A DNA stretch of 64,000 nucleotides, taken from contig NC_084837.1 of NCBI RefSeq assembly GCF_033115175.1, positions 30,210,266 to 30,274,265 on the forward strand. Reading direction: 5' to 3'. A model generated the notes under the pieces. It did not search any database and was not told where the DNA came from. It saw only the letters and a program-made list of their open reading frames with translations. The position numbers were made by a program, and so were the translations under genes. The DNA is from Lepus europaeus (taxonomy: Eukaryota > Chordata > Mammalia > Lagomorpha > Leporidae). Positions 13,501 to 21,200 of the stretch are shown in pieces (the stretch's first letter is position 1; each line of letters begins with the position of its first letter).

Positions 13501-14697
13501 CAGGCTCTCCCCATTCTGGCTGTTGTGACCATATTCTATTATATTTTCTATTTGATTCTTTTCTAGCTATGGCCAATACTTACTTTGGAGACCACTGATC
13601 TAATATATATAAGCATGTGCTAATTTTAGCCAAAAAATTAAAGTACTGAGAATGAAAATCTTACTAAGTGTAAGGTTGTCTAAATGCAGTTTTTAACCAA
13701 ATCATTTATTATAATTTTGTATGTTTGTATTTTGGTTAATGTTACTAGTCCACTATATTAATAATTTAAACAAAATAAGTACTTAGTACAAACAGGCAAT
13801 TTTCCAAAGTCCAGAGATTACCTTTAACAACTATATTATGAGTTTCTAATATTTTATTACAGTAATATTTGCCTGCATTGGGATATAACATTGAATAAGT
13901 TAGTTTTTGCTGTGGATAATTGCGGCTCATAAGAAATTAGGCACAGGTTGGGACCGGCGCTGTGGCACAGTGGGTTAACGCTCTGTCCTGAAGCGCCAAC
14001 ATCCCATATGGGCGCCGGTTTGAGTCCCGGCTGCTCCACTTCCAATCCAGCTCTCTGCTATAGCCTGGGAAAGCAGTAGAGGATGGCCCAAGTCCTTGGG
14101 CCCCCACACCTGCATGGGAGACCGGGAAGAAGCTCCTGGCTTTGGATCAGTGCAGCTCTGGACATTGCATCCAATTGGGGAGTGAACCACTGGAGGGAAG
14201 ACCTCTCTCTCTCCCTCTCCTCTCTCTCTGTGTAACTCTGACTTTCAAATAAATCTTAAAAAAAAAAAAAAAAGAAAAGAAATTAGGCACAGGTGACTGT
14301 AGGCATAAAAATTATTGTATTCTGGGGGAAAAAGTTTGCATAATTTAGTTTTGAGGTAGGCATCACAGGAAGTAGTATTTTGCTATTAATATGAATTCTT
14401 TTATAGGTTGAAACTGATTTCTCACCTCAAGTAACATCAAGAAGAAAAACCCTGTTTAGCAACGGTAACTGACTTACATTTTTCTGTTCTGGCTTAGTTC
14501 TCTCAGAAGTTAGTCTTCATATTTTAGTGGTCAATCCTCTTGGAGTTATTTTGAGAAATGTATTAATCCTTTTTATTAAATTTCTTTTCACAGATTTAGG
14601 AGAAAACTCTGGTTTTGGAAAGCTGTTCAGTAATGCAATGGAATCTTTAGATGAAGAAGACAGAGATTATTATTTTTCAAACTCTGATTCTGCATAG
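692..14697 (+). CDS. MIS18BP1: MIS18BP1 (KNL2/M18BP1), 3' half of gene, seven coding exons
   Basis: Joined exons: 692-1544, 5226-5398, 8281-8444, 9009-9160, 11824-11911, 14407-14464, 14594-14697. All junctions are GT/AG and phases agree; the last six exons plus the split codon give 247 codons including TAG. The product is the Mis18-binding protein of the Mis18 complex, which brings the CENP-A chaperone HJURP to centromeres after mitosis (family knowledge). Visible here are a long polar, basic, disordered region, then the SANT/Myb domain split over the first two exons ([11 protein letters not shown] joined to a segment with HKPGFWSNV and AEECQRKYM). After that come a lysine-rich linker, a conserved [16 protein letters not shown] segment, an acidic DDDDD run and a C-terminus ending YYFSNSDSA. 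The SANTA domain and N-terminal Mis18-binding part lie upstream of the window. No frameshift or internal stop was seen. Identification rests on recognising the human orthologue. Confidence 0.95.
1725..1887 (-). mobile_element. C-repeat SINE, truncated
   Basis: Shows the complement of the SINE body (AGCACTTGGGC, GCTTTCCCAGGCC) and the tRNA-like head at its right end (CACAGTGCCGGCCCC). The tail is missing. Confidence 0.9.
2003..2214 (-). mobile_element. C-repeat SINE, internally deleted
   Basis: Starts with AAAGATTTATTTTAC, the complement of the A-rich tail, and ends with a GCTAGCCCC head remnant. The central body is largely missing. Confidence 0.8.
2215..3189. other. MIS18BP1 intron, no feature recognised
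   Basis: About 970 bases of AT-rich single-copy-looking sequence. I found no exon-like open frame or known repeat. Confidence 0.5.
3190..3524 (+). mobile_element. C-repeat SINE, TCTGCCTGTC-A(n) tail type
   Basis: Head GGCCGGCGCCGTG with B-box-like GGTTCTAGTCC, CT-rich 3' part, then TCTGCCTGTC and an A-tract. A second copy follows directly. Confidence 0.95.
3525..3859 (+). mobile_element. Second C-repeat SINE, tandem with the previous
   Basis: The head GGCCGGCGCCGCAGC begins immediately at the A-tract of the first copy, giving a head-to-tail dimer. Same tail type and a long A-tract. Confidence 0.95.
3865..4450 (+). mobile_element. Older C-repeat SINE split by a younger one
   Basis: 3865-3978 and 4290-4440 look like left and right parts of an old SINE (CCTGGGTTCAA-like, CTTCCTGCTAATG, GCAGCCATT). 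Between them, 3985-4286 is a fuller copy with head CTGGTGTTGTCACGCAGCA and tail AAATAAGTAAATAAATC. Confidence 0.75.
4451..4760 (+). mobile_element. C-repeat SINE
   Basis: Head remnant TCACATAGTGGGTAAAGG, CATCCCATTTGGG, and end CTCTCAAATAATAATGG. Fourth or fifth SINE of this cluster. Confidence 0.85.
5226..5398 (+). CDS. MIS18BP1: MIS18BP1 exon, SANT/Myb domain core
   Basis: The acceptor is TCTTCCACAG and the donor GTAACC. It encodes the second and third SANT helices ([17 protein letters not shown], then [13 protein letters not shown]) followed by a basic linker with HVTKKK. Conserved Trp and Cys residues of the Myb-like fold are present. Phase 2 in, phase 1 out. Confidence 0.95.
5680..5966 (-). 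mobile_element. C-repeat SINE
   Basis: Left end GAGATTTATTTATTTGAGAG, right end CATAGCGCTGGAC, i.e. full length on the minus strand. Confidence 0.92.
6230..6545 (+). mobile_element. C-repeat SINE
   Basis: Head ACAGCGCCATGGCATAAGC, body with CCTTGGGCCCCTGC, tail AAATAAATAAATAAATC. A minus-strand copy abuts it, forming an inverted pair. Confidence 0.92.
6558..6870 (-). mobile_element. C-repeat SINE, inverted to its left neighbour
   Basis: Left end AAAAGATTTACTTATTTG, right end CACTAACCCTG. With 6230-6545 it forms a tail-to-tail inverted repeat. Confidence 0.9.
7109..7420 (+). mobile_element. C-repeat SINE
   Basis: Head GGGGCTGGCTCTGTGGCATA, tail CAAATAAATAATT followed by an AAG-rich run. Confidence 0.9.
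7588..7838 (-). mobile_element. C-repeat SINE
   Basis: Left end TAAGATTTATTAATTTG, right end CACAACACTAGCCCC. Confidence 0.9.
8281..8444 (+). CDS. MIS18BP1: MIS18BP1 exon, conserved KDDHDDFF segment
   Basis: The start at 8281 completes a Gly codon with the previous exon and gives [21 protein letters not shown], then a highly conserved [16 protein letters not shown] stretch. The donor is GTAAGG. The ORF's in-frame GTG at 8331 is an internal Val codon, not a start. Confidence 0.93.
8600..8797 (-). mobile_element. C-repeat SINE, truncated
   Basis: Body AGGGGCCCAAGTATTTTGGG and head end CACAATGCTGGCCCC; the tail part is missing. Confidence 0.8.
9009..9160 (+). CDS. MIS18BP1: MIS18BP1 exon with acidic run
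   Basis: The acceptor is TTTTCTAG and the donor GTAAAC. It encodes LPSFQYSQ, five consecutive Asp, and a Thr/Pro-rich stretch ([17 protein letters not shown]) with proline-directed phosphorylation-like sites. Phase 0 in, phase 2 out. Confidence 0.93.
9161..9545. other. MIS18BP1 intron, nothing recognised
   Basis: AT-rich sequence between the exon ending at 9160 and the L1 fragment. Confidence 0.5.
9546..9915 (-). mobile_element. LINE-1 3' end, 5'-truncated, minus strand
   Basis: Read on the minus strand it carries the rabbit L1 3' UTR, including GTTGAAATCTTTACTTAG and TTGATCTTCTGTATATA. About 300 bases align by eye with 37320-37600 of the large element, showing that the two share a 3' end family. 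Confidence 0.85.
9933..10246 (-). mobile_element. C-repeat SINE, TCTGCCTGTC-A(n) type
   Basis: Left end T-tract then ATTGACAGGCAGAGTTAGAC; right end CCGCAGTGCCGGCC. GTACCTCGTGAAGGTCTTT on its left and TGAAGGTCTTT on its right suggest a target-site duplication of TGAAGGTCTTT. Confidence 0.93.
10452..10497 (-). mobile_element. C-repeat SINE head fragment
   Basis: Only the head end remains: GGTGGAGGATTAACC ... CATGGTGCCGGACCC. Confidence 0.7.
10601..10802. mobile_element. hAT-like non-autonomous DNA transposon (MITE-like)
   Basis: About 200 bases beginning CAAGGGTGGGAAACC and ending CCCCATCCCTG, imperfect inverted termini, with CTGCCAAGGGCTATTTGG and CTTGGCAGGGCCAAACC inside. I recognise this as a widespread mammalian palindromic repeat but cannot name it, and no clean 8-bp duplication is seen. 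Confidence 0.5.
11077..11361 (-). mobile_element. C-repeat SINE
   Basis: Left end TTAATTTATTTGAAAGTCAC, right end CACAACACTAGCTC. Confidence 0.9.
11391..11541 (+). mobile_element. C-repeat SINE, internally deleted
   Basis: Head GGGGTTAGCATTGTGGC runs to CTTCTGATG, then jumps directly to GAAGATCTCTCC and tail CAAATAAATTAATT; about half the body is missing. Confidence 0.85.
11824..11911 (+). CDS. MIS18BP1: MIS18BP1 short exon
   Basis: An 88-nt exon; acceptor ...ATTGAAACAG, donor GTAAGT. It encodes a basic peptide ([16 protein letters not shown], then [10 protein letters not shown]). Phases match both neighbours. Confidence 0.9.
11912..12462. other. MIS18BP1 intron, nothing recognised
   Basis: AT-rich intron; the preceding 11542-11823 stretch is likewise featureless apart from the splice acceptor. 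Confidence 0.5.
12463..12797 (-). mobile_element. C-repeat SINE with GA microsatellite
   Basis: Left end AAAGATTTATTTATTTATTT, a (GA)n run at about 12511-12538, right end CACAGCGCTGGCCCC. Confidence 0.93.
12840..12992 (-). mobile_element. C-repeat SINE, truncated
   Basis: TTTTTATTTGAAAGGCAAAG at the left; the element stops after the first half of the body. Confidence 0.75.
13308..13530 (+). mobile_element. C-repeat SINE, 3'-truncated
   Basis: GACCAGTGTCCTGGTACAGC head, CATCCCATATGAG, ends in the CTTCAGGCTC region without an A-rich tail. Confidence 0.8.
13931..14294 (+). mobile_element. C-repeat SINE with 18-bp target-site duplication
   Basis: AAGAAATTAGGCACAGGT at 13931-13948 is repeated exactly at 14277-14294. 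Between them lies a full SINE with head GGGACCGGCGCTGTGGCAC and an A-tract. A recent insertion. Confidence 0.96.
14407..14464 (+). CDS. MIS18BP1: MIS18BP1 short exon
   Basis: A 58-nt exon encoding [19 protein letters not shown]. Acceptor TTTATAG, donor GTAACT, phase 1 out. Confidence 0.9.
14594..14697 (+). CDS. MIS18BP1: MIS18BP1 terminal coding exon
   Basis: Acceptor TTTTCACAG. It encodes the acidic C-terminus ([13 protein letters not shown], then SNSDSA) and stops at TAG 14695-14697. Confidence 0.94.
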
Positions 14698-14887
14698 TAA
14701 AAATAAGAAAATATTTATATCTTCATTTGGAGTATAGATACTTTAAAAGTTCATATTTTCATATGAAGCTGCATTATAAAGACTTCATTTGCACTCAAAA
14801 TATCCTTCAGAATATTCCTCATTGTTGTAGCTTATTAGCAAAATATAAGGAAAACTGTGTAGATACTTGTAAATTTGTTTTTGCAAT

Positions 14888-14893
14888 ATTAAA
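14888..14893 (+). promoter_or_regulatory. Candidate MIS18BP1 poly(A) signal ATTAAA
   Basis: ATTAAA lies 191 bases after the stop codon, with T-rich and GT-containing sequence 20-40 bases further on. A canonical AATAAA at 16012-16017, beyond two SINEs, is the alternative for a longer 3' UTR. Confidence 0.4.
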
Positions 14894-15154
14894 ATTTAAG
14901 TCTCTTTTAAGCATCTAAGTCTGTTTACTTTAAGAATCGTATTCTAAACAGGTTTTTTAAAAAGCTTTCAAGAAACTGTTGCTACCATTAAGTTAGGGGA
15001 GAACGGGAGACTAACAGAGGTTGTATTGGTGGCTAGTAAATTCACAAAAAGCTTTAGAACAAAACTTGATGATCCAATGTTTAAATTACATATTGTAGAA
15101 GCTATTTAACATGTTTCTCGCCTGACTGTTCTATCTCTGAAACTACATAAATTT

Positions 15155-15473
15155 TGGCCGGCGCTACAGCTCACTAGGATAATCTTCCACCTGCGGCGCC
15201 AGCACTCCGGGTTTTAGTCTGGGTTGGGGTGCCAGATTCTGTCCTGGTTGCTCCTCTTCCAGTCCAGCTCTCTGCTGTGGCCCGGGAGTGCAGTGGAGGA
15301 TGGCCCAAGTGCTTGGGCCCTGCACCGCATGGGAGACCAGAAGAAGCGCCTGGCTCCTGGCTTTGCATCGGAGCAGTGCACCGGCTACAGTGGCCATTTG
15401 GGGGGTGATCCAACGGAAAAGGAAGACCTTTCTCTCTGTCTCTCTCTCACTGTCCACTCTGCCTGTCAAAAAA
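15155..15473 (+). mobile_element. C-repeat SINE in the convergent 3' region
   Basis: Head GGCCGGCGCTACAGC, end TCTGCCTGTC plus a short A-run. AAACTACATAAATTT before and AAACTTACATAAATTT after look like a slightly diverged target-site duplication. Confidence 0.93.
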
Positions 15474-15505
15474 GAAACTTACATAAATTTAACTTATTAC
15501 CTTTT

Positions 15506-15866
15506 CATTATTTTATTAGCCGGCGCCGTGGCTCAACAGGCTAATCCTCCGTCTTGCGGCGCCGGCATACCGGGTTCTAGTCCCGGTTGGGGTGCCGGAT
15601 TCTGTCCCGGTTGCCCCTCTTCCAGGCCAGCTCTCTGCTGTGGCCCGGGAGTGCAGTGGAGGATGGCCCAAGTGCTTGGGCCCTGCACCCCATGGGAGAC
15701 CAGGAGAAGCACCTGGCTCCTGCCATCGGATCAGCGCCATGCGCCAGCCGCAGCGCGCCGACCGCGGCGGCCATTGGAGGGTAAACCAATGGCACTCTCT
15801 GTCTCTCTCATTGTCACTCTGCCTGTCAAAAAAAAAAAAAAAAAAAAAAAGACATTATTTTATTAG
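15506..15866 (+). mobile_element. C-repeat SINE with 14-bp target-site duplication
   Basis: CATTATTTTATTAG at 15506-15519 and 15853-15866 flanks a full copy with a pure A-tract of about 23. Confidence 0.96.
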
Positions 15867-16069
15867 ATAGAATCAGAGAACAGACTTGATATGTCATAGC
15901 AAATTTTTTTTTTCTTTGAATTTTATGCTGCTATTATGTTTTAAAATTCAACAGCATATTTTCCCTTTAGGTACAGTACATATTCAATACTTTTTCTCCC
16001 TATAATGCTCAAATAAAATAAAATTGCTTTTATAGTACCTATTCATTGGGTTTTTGTTGTTGTTGTTGT

Positions 16070-16371
16070 TTTTTAATTTTTGGTTTGAAAGAGAAGAGAG
16101 AAGGAGGAGAGAGACCTTACACTCACTGGTTCATTCCTCAAATGGCCAAAATGGCTGGAGCTGAGCCAGGCCAAAGCTAGGATCCCGGAGCTTCATCTCA
16201 GTCTCTCATATGAGTGCAGGAGCCAAATACTTGGGCCATCTTCCACTGCTTTCCCAGGTGCATTAGCAGGGAGCTAATTGGAAATGGAGCCAGCCAGGTA
16301 TTGAACCAGCACCCACATGGGATGCCAGTGTCACAGGTGGAGGCTTAACTGTATTCCACAATGCCAGCCCC
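16070..16371 (-). mobile_element. C-repeat SINE
   Basis: Left end GGTTTGAAAGAGAAGAGAG, right end CACAATGCCAGCCCC. Confidence 0.9.
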
Positions 16372-17088
16372 TACTGTTGTTTTTGAAGTACTGGATTACA
16401 GAAAGTAAACAAGTATAACTGAACTGTAGGATTTATAGAAACATAAGACTTAAGAAAAATAGTGCAGTTGCACAAAAACCATCTTTTGTTTTAGAGTGAC
16501 CCTATGACAAGAGTTATTAGGAGCTGAGTTGCTAATATTTGGTATAATGCGGTACTGCATGAAGTTAATGAGTAGTGTTTTAGGAATTAAGGTCATTAAA
16601 TCTCTTAACTGAAAACAAAATGCTAATTTGAGACTTAAAAGTCTTAAACTACCTTTTGTTAAGTATACGTGAATTACAAAATATTTTTGCACCAACATAC
16701 TTACCTTTTCGTCCCATTTCTTCATCAGCTTTTTGAAGTACCCTCACCTATGTTGAAACCCAGTAACTTTAAAATATTTAGGTATTAGTTTGTATGGATA
16801 TATAGGAAAACATGTTTGTAATCTTTAAGTTGCCAACAGTCAAACACATGAAACCATTGCTAACAAACAAAGACAGTGCCTTCATCTTGGGGAACATTCC
16901 AAAATACATCTCAACAGCTTTACTTTCTTAAACCACCCTCAGTAGTATCTTAAATAAATCTTGTCATAGTCAACTAGAAAAATATTGGTTGAACAATCTA
17001 GTTAGTCAAAATGATTACTGGACATTAGAAGTTCTTTTAAAATAATTTATGTAATCTATATGAATAAAATATACAATATAAAATAAGG

Positions 17089-17094
17089 TTTAAT
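17089..17094 (-). promoter_or_regulatory. Candidate FANCM poly(A) signal ATTAAA
   Basis: On the minus strand ATTAAA occurs about 120 bases after the stop codon. No clear downstream GU-rich element, so this is only a candidate. Confidence 0.25.
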
Positions 17095-17212
17095 AAGGAA
17101 ATGTTCTCTTATTTACATATTTTTAACTGATCATCACAAACCACCTCTGTAATTACTGAAGAGCATTTAGTATTGTGAGAGTTCTTTGAGCCATCTGGTG
17201 ACGCATCAGATT

Positions 17213-17333
17213 TTAGTCTCGGTTAACATCACTTGGTAGCATATGCATGTCAAACACATAGTGAATATATCTATAGATCTCCTCAGCTTTTTGATGAGTT
17301 ACTTGTGCATAATTAGAGATTTCTTGAGGTGAG
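17213..17333 (-). CDS. FANCM: FANCM terminal coding exon
   Basis: Encodes [20 protein letters not shown] and [19 protein letters not shown], then TAA at 17213-17215. This is the second HhH helix pair that contacts FAAP24 and DNA. From memory, human FANCM has about six more residues after this point, so the rabbit tail is slightly shorter. Confidence 0.94.
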
Positions 17334-18174
17334 CTGAAAAACAGCAATAGAAAAAACATTACAACTGTTGACTTTTATAAAAGCCGTATCTTTTTAAAAA
17401 AAAAAAAAACGATTTATTTGAAATGCAGAATTACAGAGATGCATAGAGTGAGAGGTCTTCCATCTACTGGTTCACTCCCTAAGTGGCCACAATAGCTGAT
17501 TGGAAGCCAGGAACCAGAAGCTTCTTCCAGGTCTCCCACATGGGAGCAGAGCCCCAAGGACTTGGGCCATACCAGAGAGCTGGATCGGAAGTGGAGCAGC
17601 CAGGACTCGACCCAGCACCCATATGGGATGCCAACATTGCAGGTGGTGGCTTTACCCGCTACACCACAGCATTGGCCCCAATAAAATAAATCTTTAAAAA
17701 AAAAAAAAAAAAGCTTGGTGACCTTTCATGTCAAACCATATTTTAAAAAATAAAAAACTGAAAGCAGCAAATGTTAGACCAAATACATAGAAATCAGAAT
17801 AAAGAAAACTTAACACCTTGAAACATTCTCCAAAAGCATACCTCAAAGTAAAGGAATTCTACAAAATGCCTGAAAAGGAATCAAAAATAAGGATTCTTAG
17901 GTTAGATAAAGAATACACACAGTAAGGGGCCAGCACTGTGGCGTAGCCAGTAAAGCTGCCACTTGGAACTGCTGGCATCCCATATGGGCACCGGGTTGAG
18001 TCCCAGCTGCTCCACTTCTGATCCAGCTCTCTGGAATGGCCTGGGAAAGCAGTAGAGGATTGCCCAAGTGCAGGCCCTGCACCTGCATCGGGACCTGGAA
18101 GAGACTCCTGGCTTTGGATGGCCCAGCTCAGCCCATTGGAACCACTTGGGGAGTGAACCAGCAGATGGAAGATA

Positions 18175-18221
<47 letters not shown>

Positions 18222-21200
18222 TAAATAAATAAATCTTAAAAATAATACACATTGCAGTAGATAATTCATAAAACAATCAATGCAATAAAAGATCTTCAAC
18301 AACAATAGGCTAAGCAGCAGCAGGAAGAATTTTCTAGATATCCAGGTCTTATTTAAAAAAAAAAAAAAAAGATGGGAAGATAGAGATCCACAAAACTTAA
18401 TGGTATAACATTAAGCAAACAGTTTCACAATAGGCGTATTCCAAAAGGAGAATAAAAGGAAAAGGGACATTAGCTGAGTTCCTGCCCAGATGGATTTCCT
18501 GGCTCTTAGTTTTAGCATGGCCCAACCCCAGCTGTTGCAGCTATTGGGCAATTGAATCAATGGATGGAAATCAATCTGTTTCCCTGTCTTTCCCTCTGTC
18601 ACTCTGCCTTTCAAATATATAAATGCATCTTTAAAAAATAGTAATAAAGAATAAAGGGTCCAGTGTTGTGCACAGCAGGTTTAGCTGCCTCCTGCAATGC
18701 CAACACCTCAGTATCCCATATAAGAGTGCCAGTTTGAGTGCAGGCTGCTATGCTTCCAGTTTAGCTGCTCCCCACTAATGCATCTGGGAAAGCAGAAGAG
18801 GGCACTCATTTTGGAGACCTTGGGCCTCAGCCATTGCAGCTATTTGGGGGGGAGGGGGGGGTACACCACCTGATGAGATTATCTATCTCTCCCCTTATCT
18901 TTCTGCCTTTCAAATAAACACTTAAAATATACAAAAAATCAAAAAGCTACATTTTTAAAAGCTTATTAAATAAAATTTACTTAGGTTTAGCTAGACAAGC
19001 AAAACTAAATAGAAATGGAAAAGGAGAAATCCCTATCAGTAGGAATCCAAATTAGTACAGCCATTATGGAAAAGAGAAACAAATAGAATTCATATATGAT
19101 CCAACAATCTTAACTGAATATATAACCAAAGAAAATGAAATCACTTTATCTAAGAGATACCTGCATTCCCATGTTTATTCCAGCACTATTCACAATAGCC
19201 AAGATATGGAATCAGCCAAGTTGTTAATTAGCAGATGAATGGATAAAGAAAATGTGGTATGTGTACACAACTGAATAGTATTTAGCCAAAAAATAAAGCA
19301 GAAGCCTGTGATGTGGCAACATGTATGAAACTCATATAAATGAAATAATCCAGGCACAAAAAGACACATTCTCACTTGTGGAATCTTGAAAAAGTTCACA
19401 CCATAGAAATAGAGGTCATTAGAAGTTAGGAAAGGGACAGGGGAGAAGGGACAGATACCAAAATACAGTTAAATAAGAGTATTTAATTCTAGTGTTCTGT
19501 AGAATGGTAGGGTAAATATAATCTATAACAATGTATTTATTACATATTTCAAAATAACTGGAAGTCTGATGTTCCCTAACAGAGAAATGATAAATGTTTG
19601 AGACAGAAATACTGATTACCTTGATTTTGTCATTAAACACTGCATGCATACATATATTGAAAATTTATATGGAAGCTCAAAAATAATATCAATGAAAAAC
19701 GTTAAAATTAATAAGACATACCTGTTAACCATCTTTTTCACAGATGAAAACTGGTAACACATATTTAATGCAGTTATATAACTTATATTGGGTATACTTA
19801 AATAAAACTGTAGTGCTTCACATTTACTACTATTCACCGCTGTTGGAACATGAATACCAACATGCTTTCGTTGTTCCAATAAAGACAGTTCCTTTAGCAA
19901 TTCTGCTGTTTCTTCTTGGCAGGAACTAAAAAGAATTCGGATTCCCGCACCAATTAAGGAGGTCAGAAGGCTGTCATAGCTCTTTGTTCTCCTAAACATC
20001 CTTGATGTGTCTCCTAAATATTTCATATTTTAGGACAATGCAAATGTTAGTAACAAATATTAAGTAGAACAATATACTTTATATTTTTTTAAATCCAAAG
20101 ATCTACATCAATAAGCAAAGTAATGCCATATTCTATTAATAAGAAACACCTATAGCAGTTTTAAAGTGATTCTTAAGTATCTGAGATAAGGAAAGTAAGT
20201 ATCTGAGATAAGGAAAACTATAAGTGTTTTGAACTATTATCAGCACAGAAAGGTAAATAAATAAAGGAGAATTTGTATTGTTAGACAACTTATGAAGGTT
20301 AAGATCTATTCATCTAGGGGCTGGCGCTGTGGCATAGCGGGTGAAACTGCTGCCTGCAGTGCCAGCATCCTATATGGGCACCAGTTTGAGTCCAGGCTGC
20401 TCCAACTTCGGATCCAGCTTTCTGCTATTGCCTGGGAAAGCAGCAGAAGATGGTCGAAGTCCTTGGGCCCCTACACCTGCTTGGGAGACCCAGAAGAAGC
20501 TCCTGGCTCCTGGTTTTGGATTGGTGCAGCTCTGGCTGTTGCAGCCAGTTGGGGAGTAAACCAGTGATGGAAGACCTCTCTCTCTCTCTGCCTCTCCTTC
20601 TCTCTCTGTGTAACTCTGGCTTTCAAATAAATAAATAAATCTTAAAAAAAAAAAAAAAAAAAAGATCTAGGGACCGGCGCCATGGCGCAGTGGGTTAATC
20701 CTCCACCTGTGGTGCCTGCATTCCATATGGGCACTGGTTTGATTCCCTGCTGCTGCACTTCCAATCCAGCCCTCTACTATGGCATGGGAAAGCAGTGGAG
20801 GATGGCCCAAGTCCTTGGGCCCCTGCACCCATATGGGAGACCCAGAAGCTCCTGGCTTCGGATCAGCGCAGCTCCAGCCGTTGAGGCCGTTTGGGGAGTG
20901 AACCAACGGAGGTAAGTCCTCTCTCTCTGTCTCTGCCTCTGTCTGTAACTCTACCTCTCAAATAAATAAATAAATAAATAAAATCTTTTTAAAAAAGTAT
21001 TCATCTATAATATTTTTCATACTAGCAACTGATGAAGAACTTATTAAGTGTTGGTTTAAATGATACAATCTTGCACTTATTAAAGAGTGAATCAACAAAG
21101 ACCTGTAAATTCATTTTAGCATCATCATTCCAATTAATTTACTTCTGTTTCCTTCATTTGATTTTCTGTATTCTACTACTTATATCTTTTTTTTTTAATT

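Larger units (their letters stand above)
14698..17212. other. Convergent 3' intergenic region between MIS18BP1 and FANCM
   Basis: It holds the 3' UTRs of both genes on opposite strands plus three SINEs (15155-15473, 15520-15851, 16070-16371). Stretches 14894-15138 and 16372-17212 are AT-rich and contain nothing further that I recognise. No third gene is visible. Confidence 0.8.

Noticed and set aside
20174..20217. Tandem 22-bp repeat considered as a regulatory array
   Set aside because: Only two units in an intron, with no known site sequence; a simple slippage duplication is enough to explain it.
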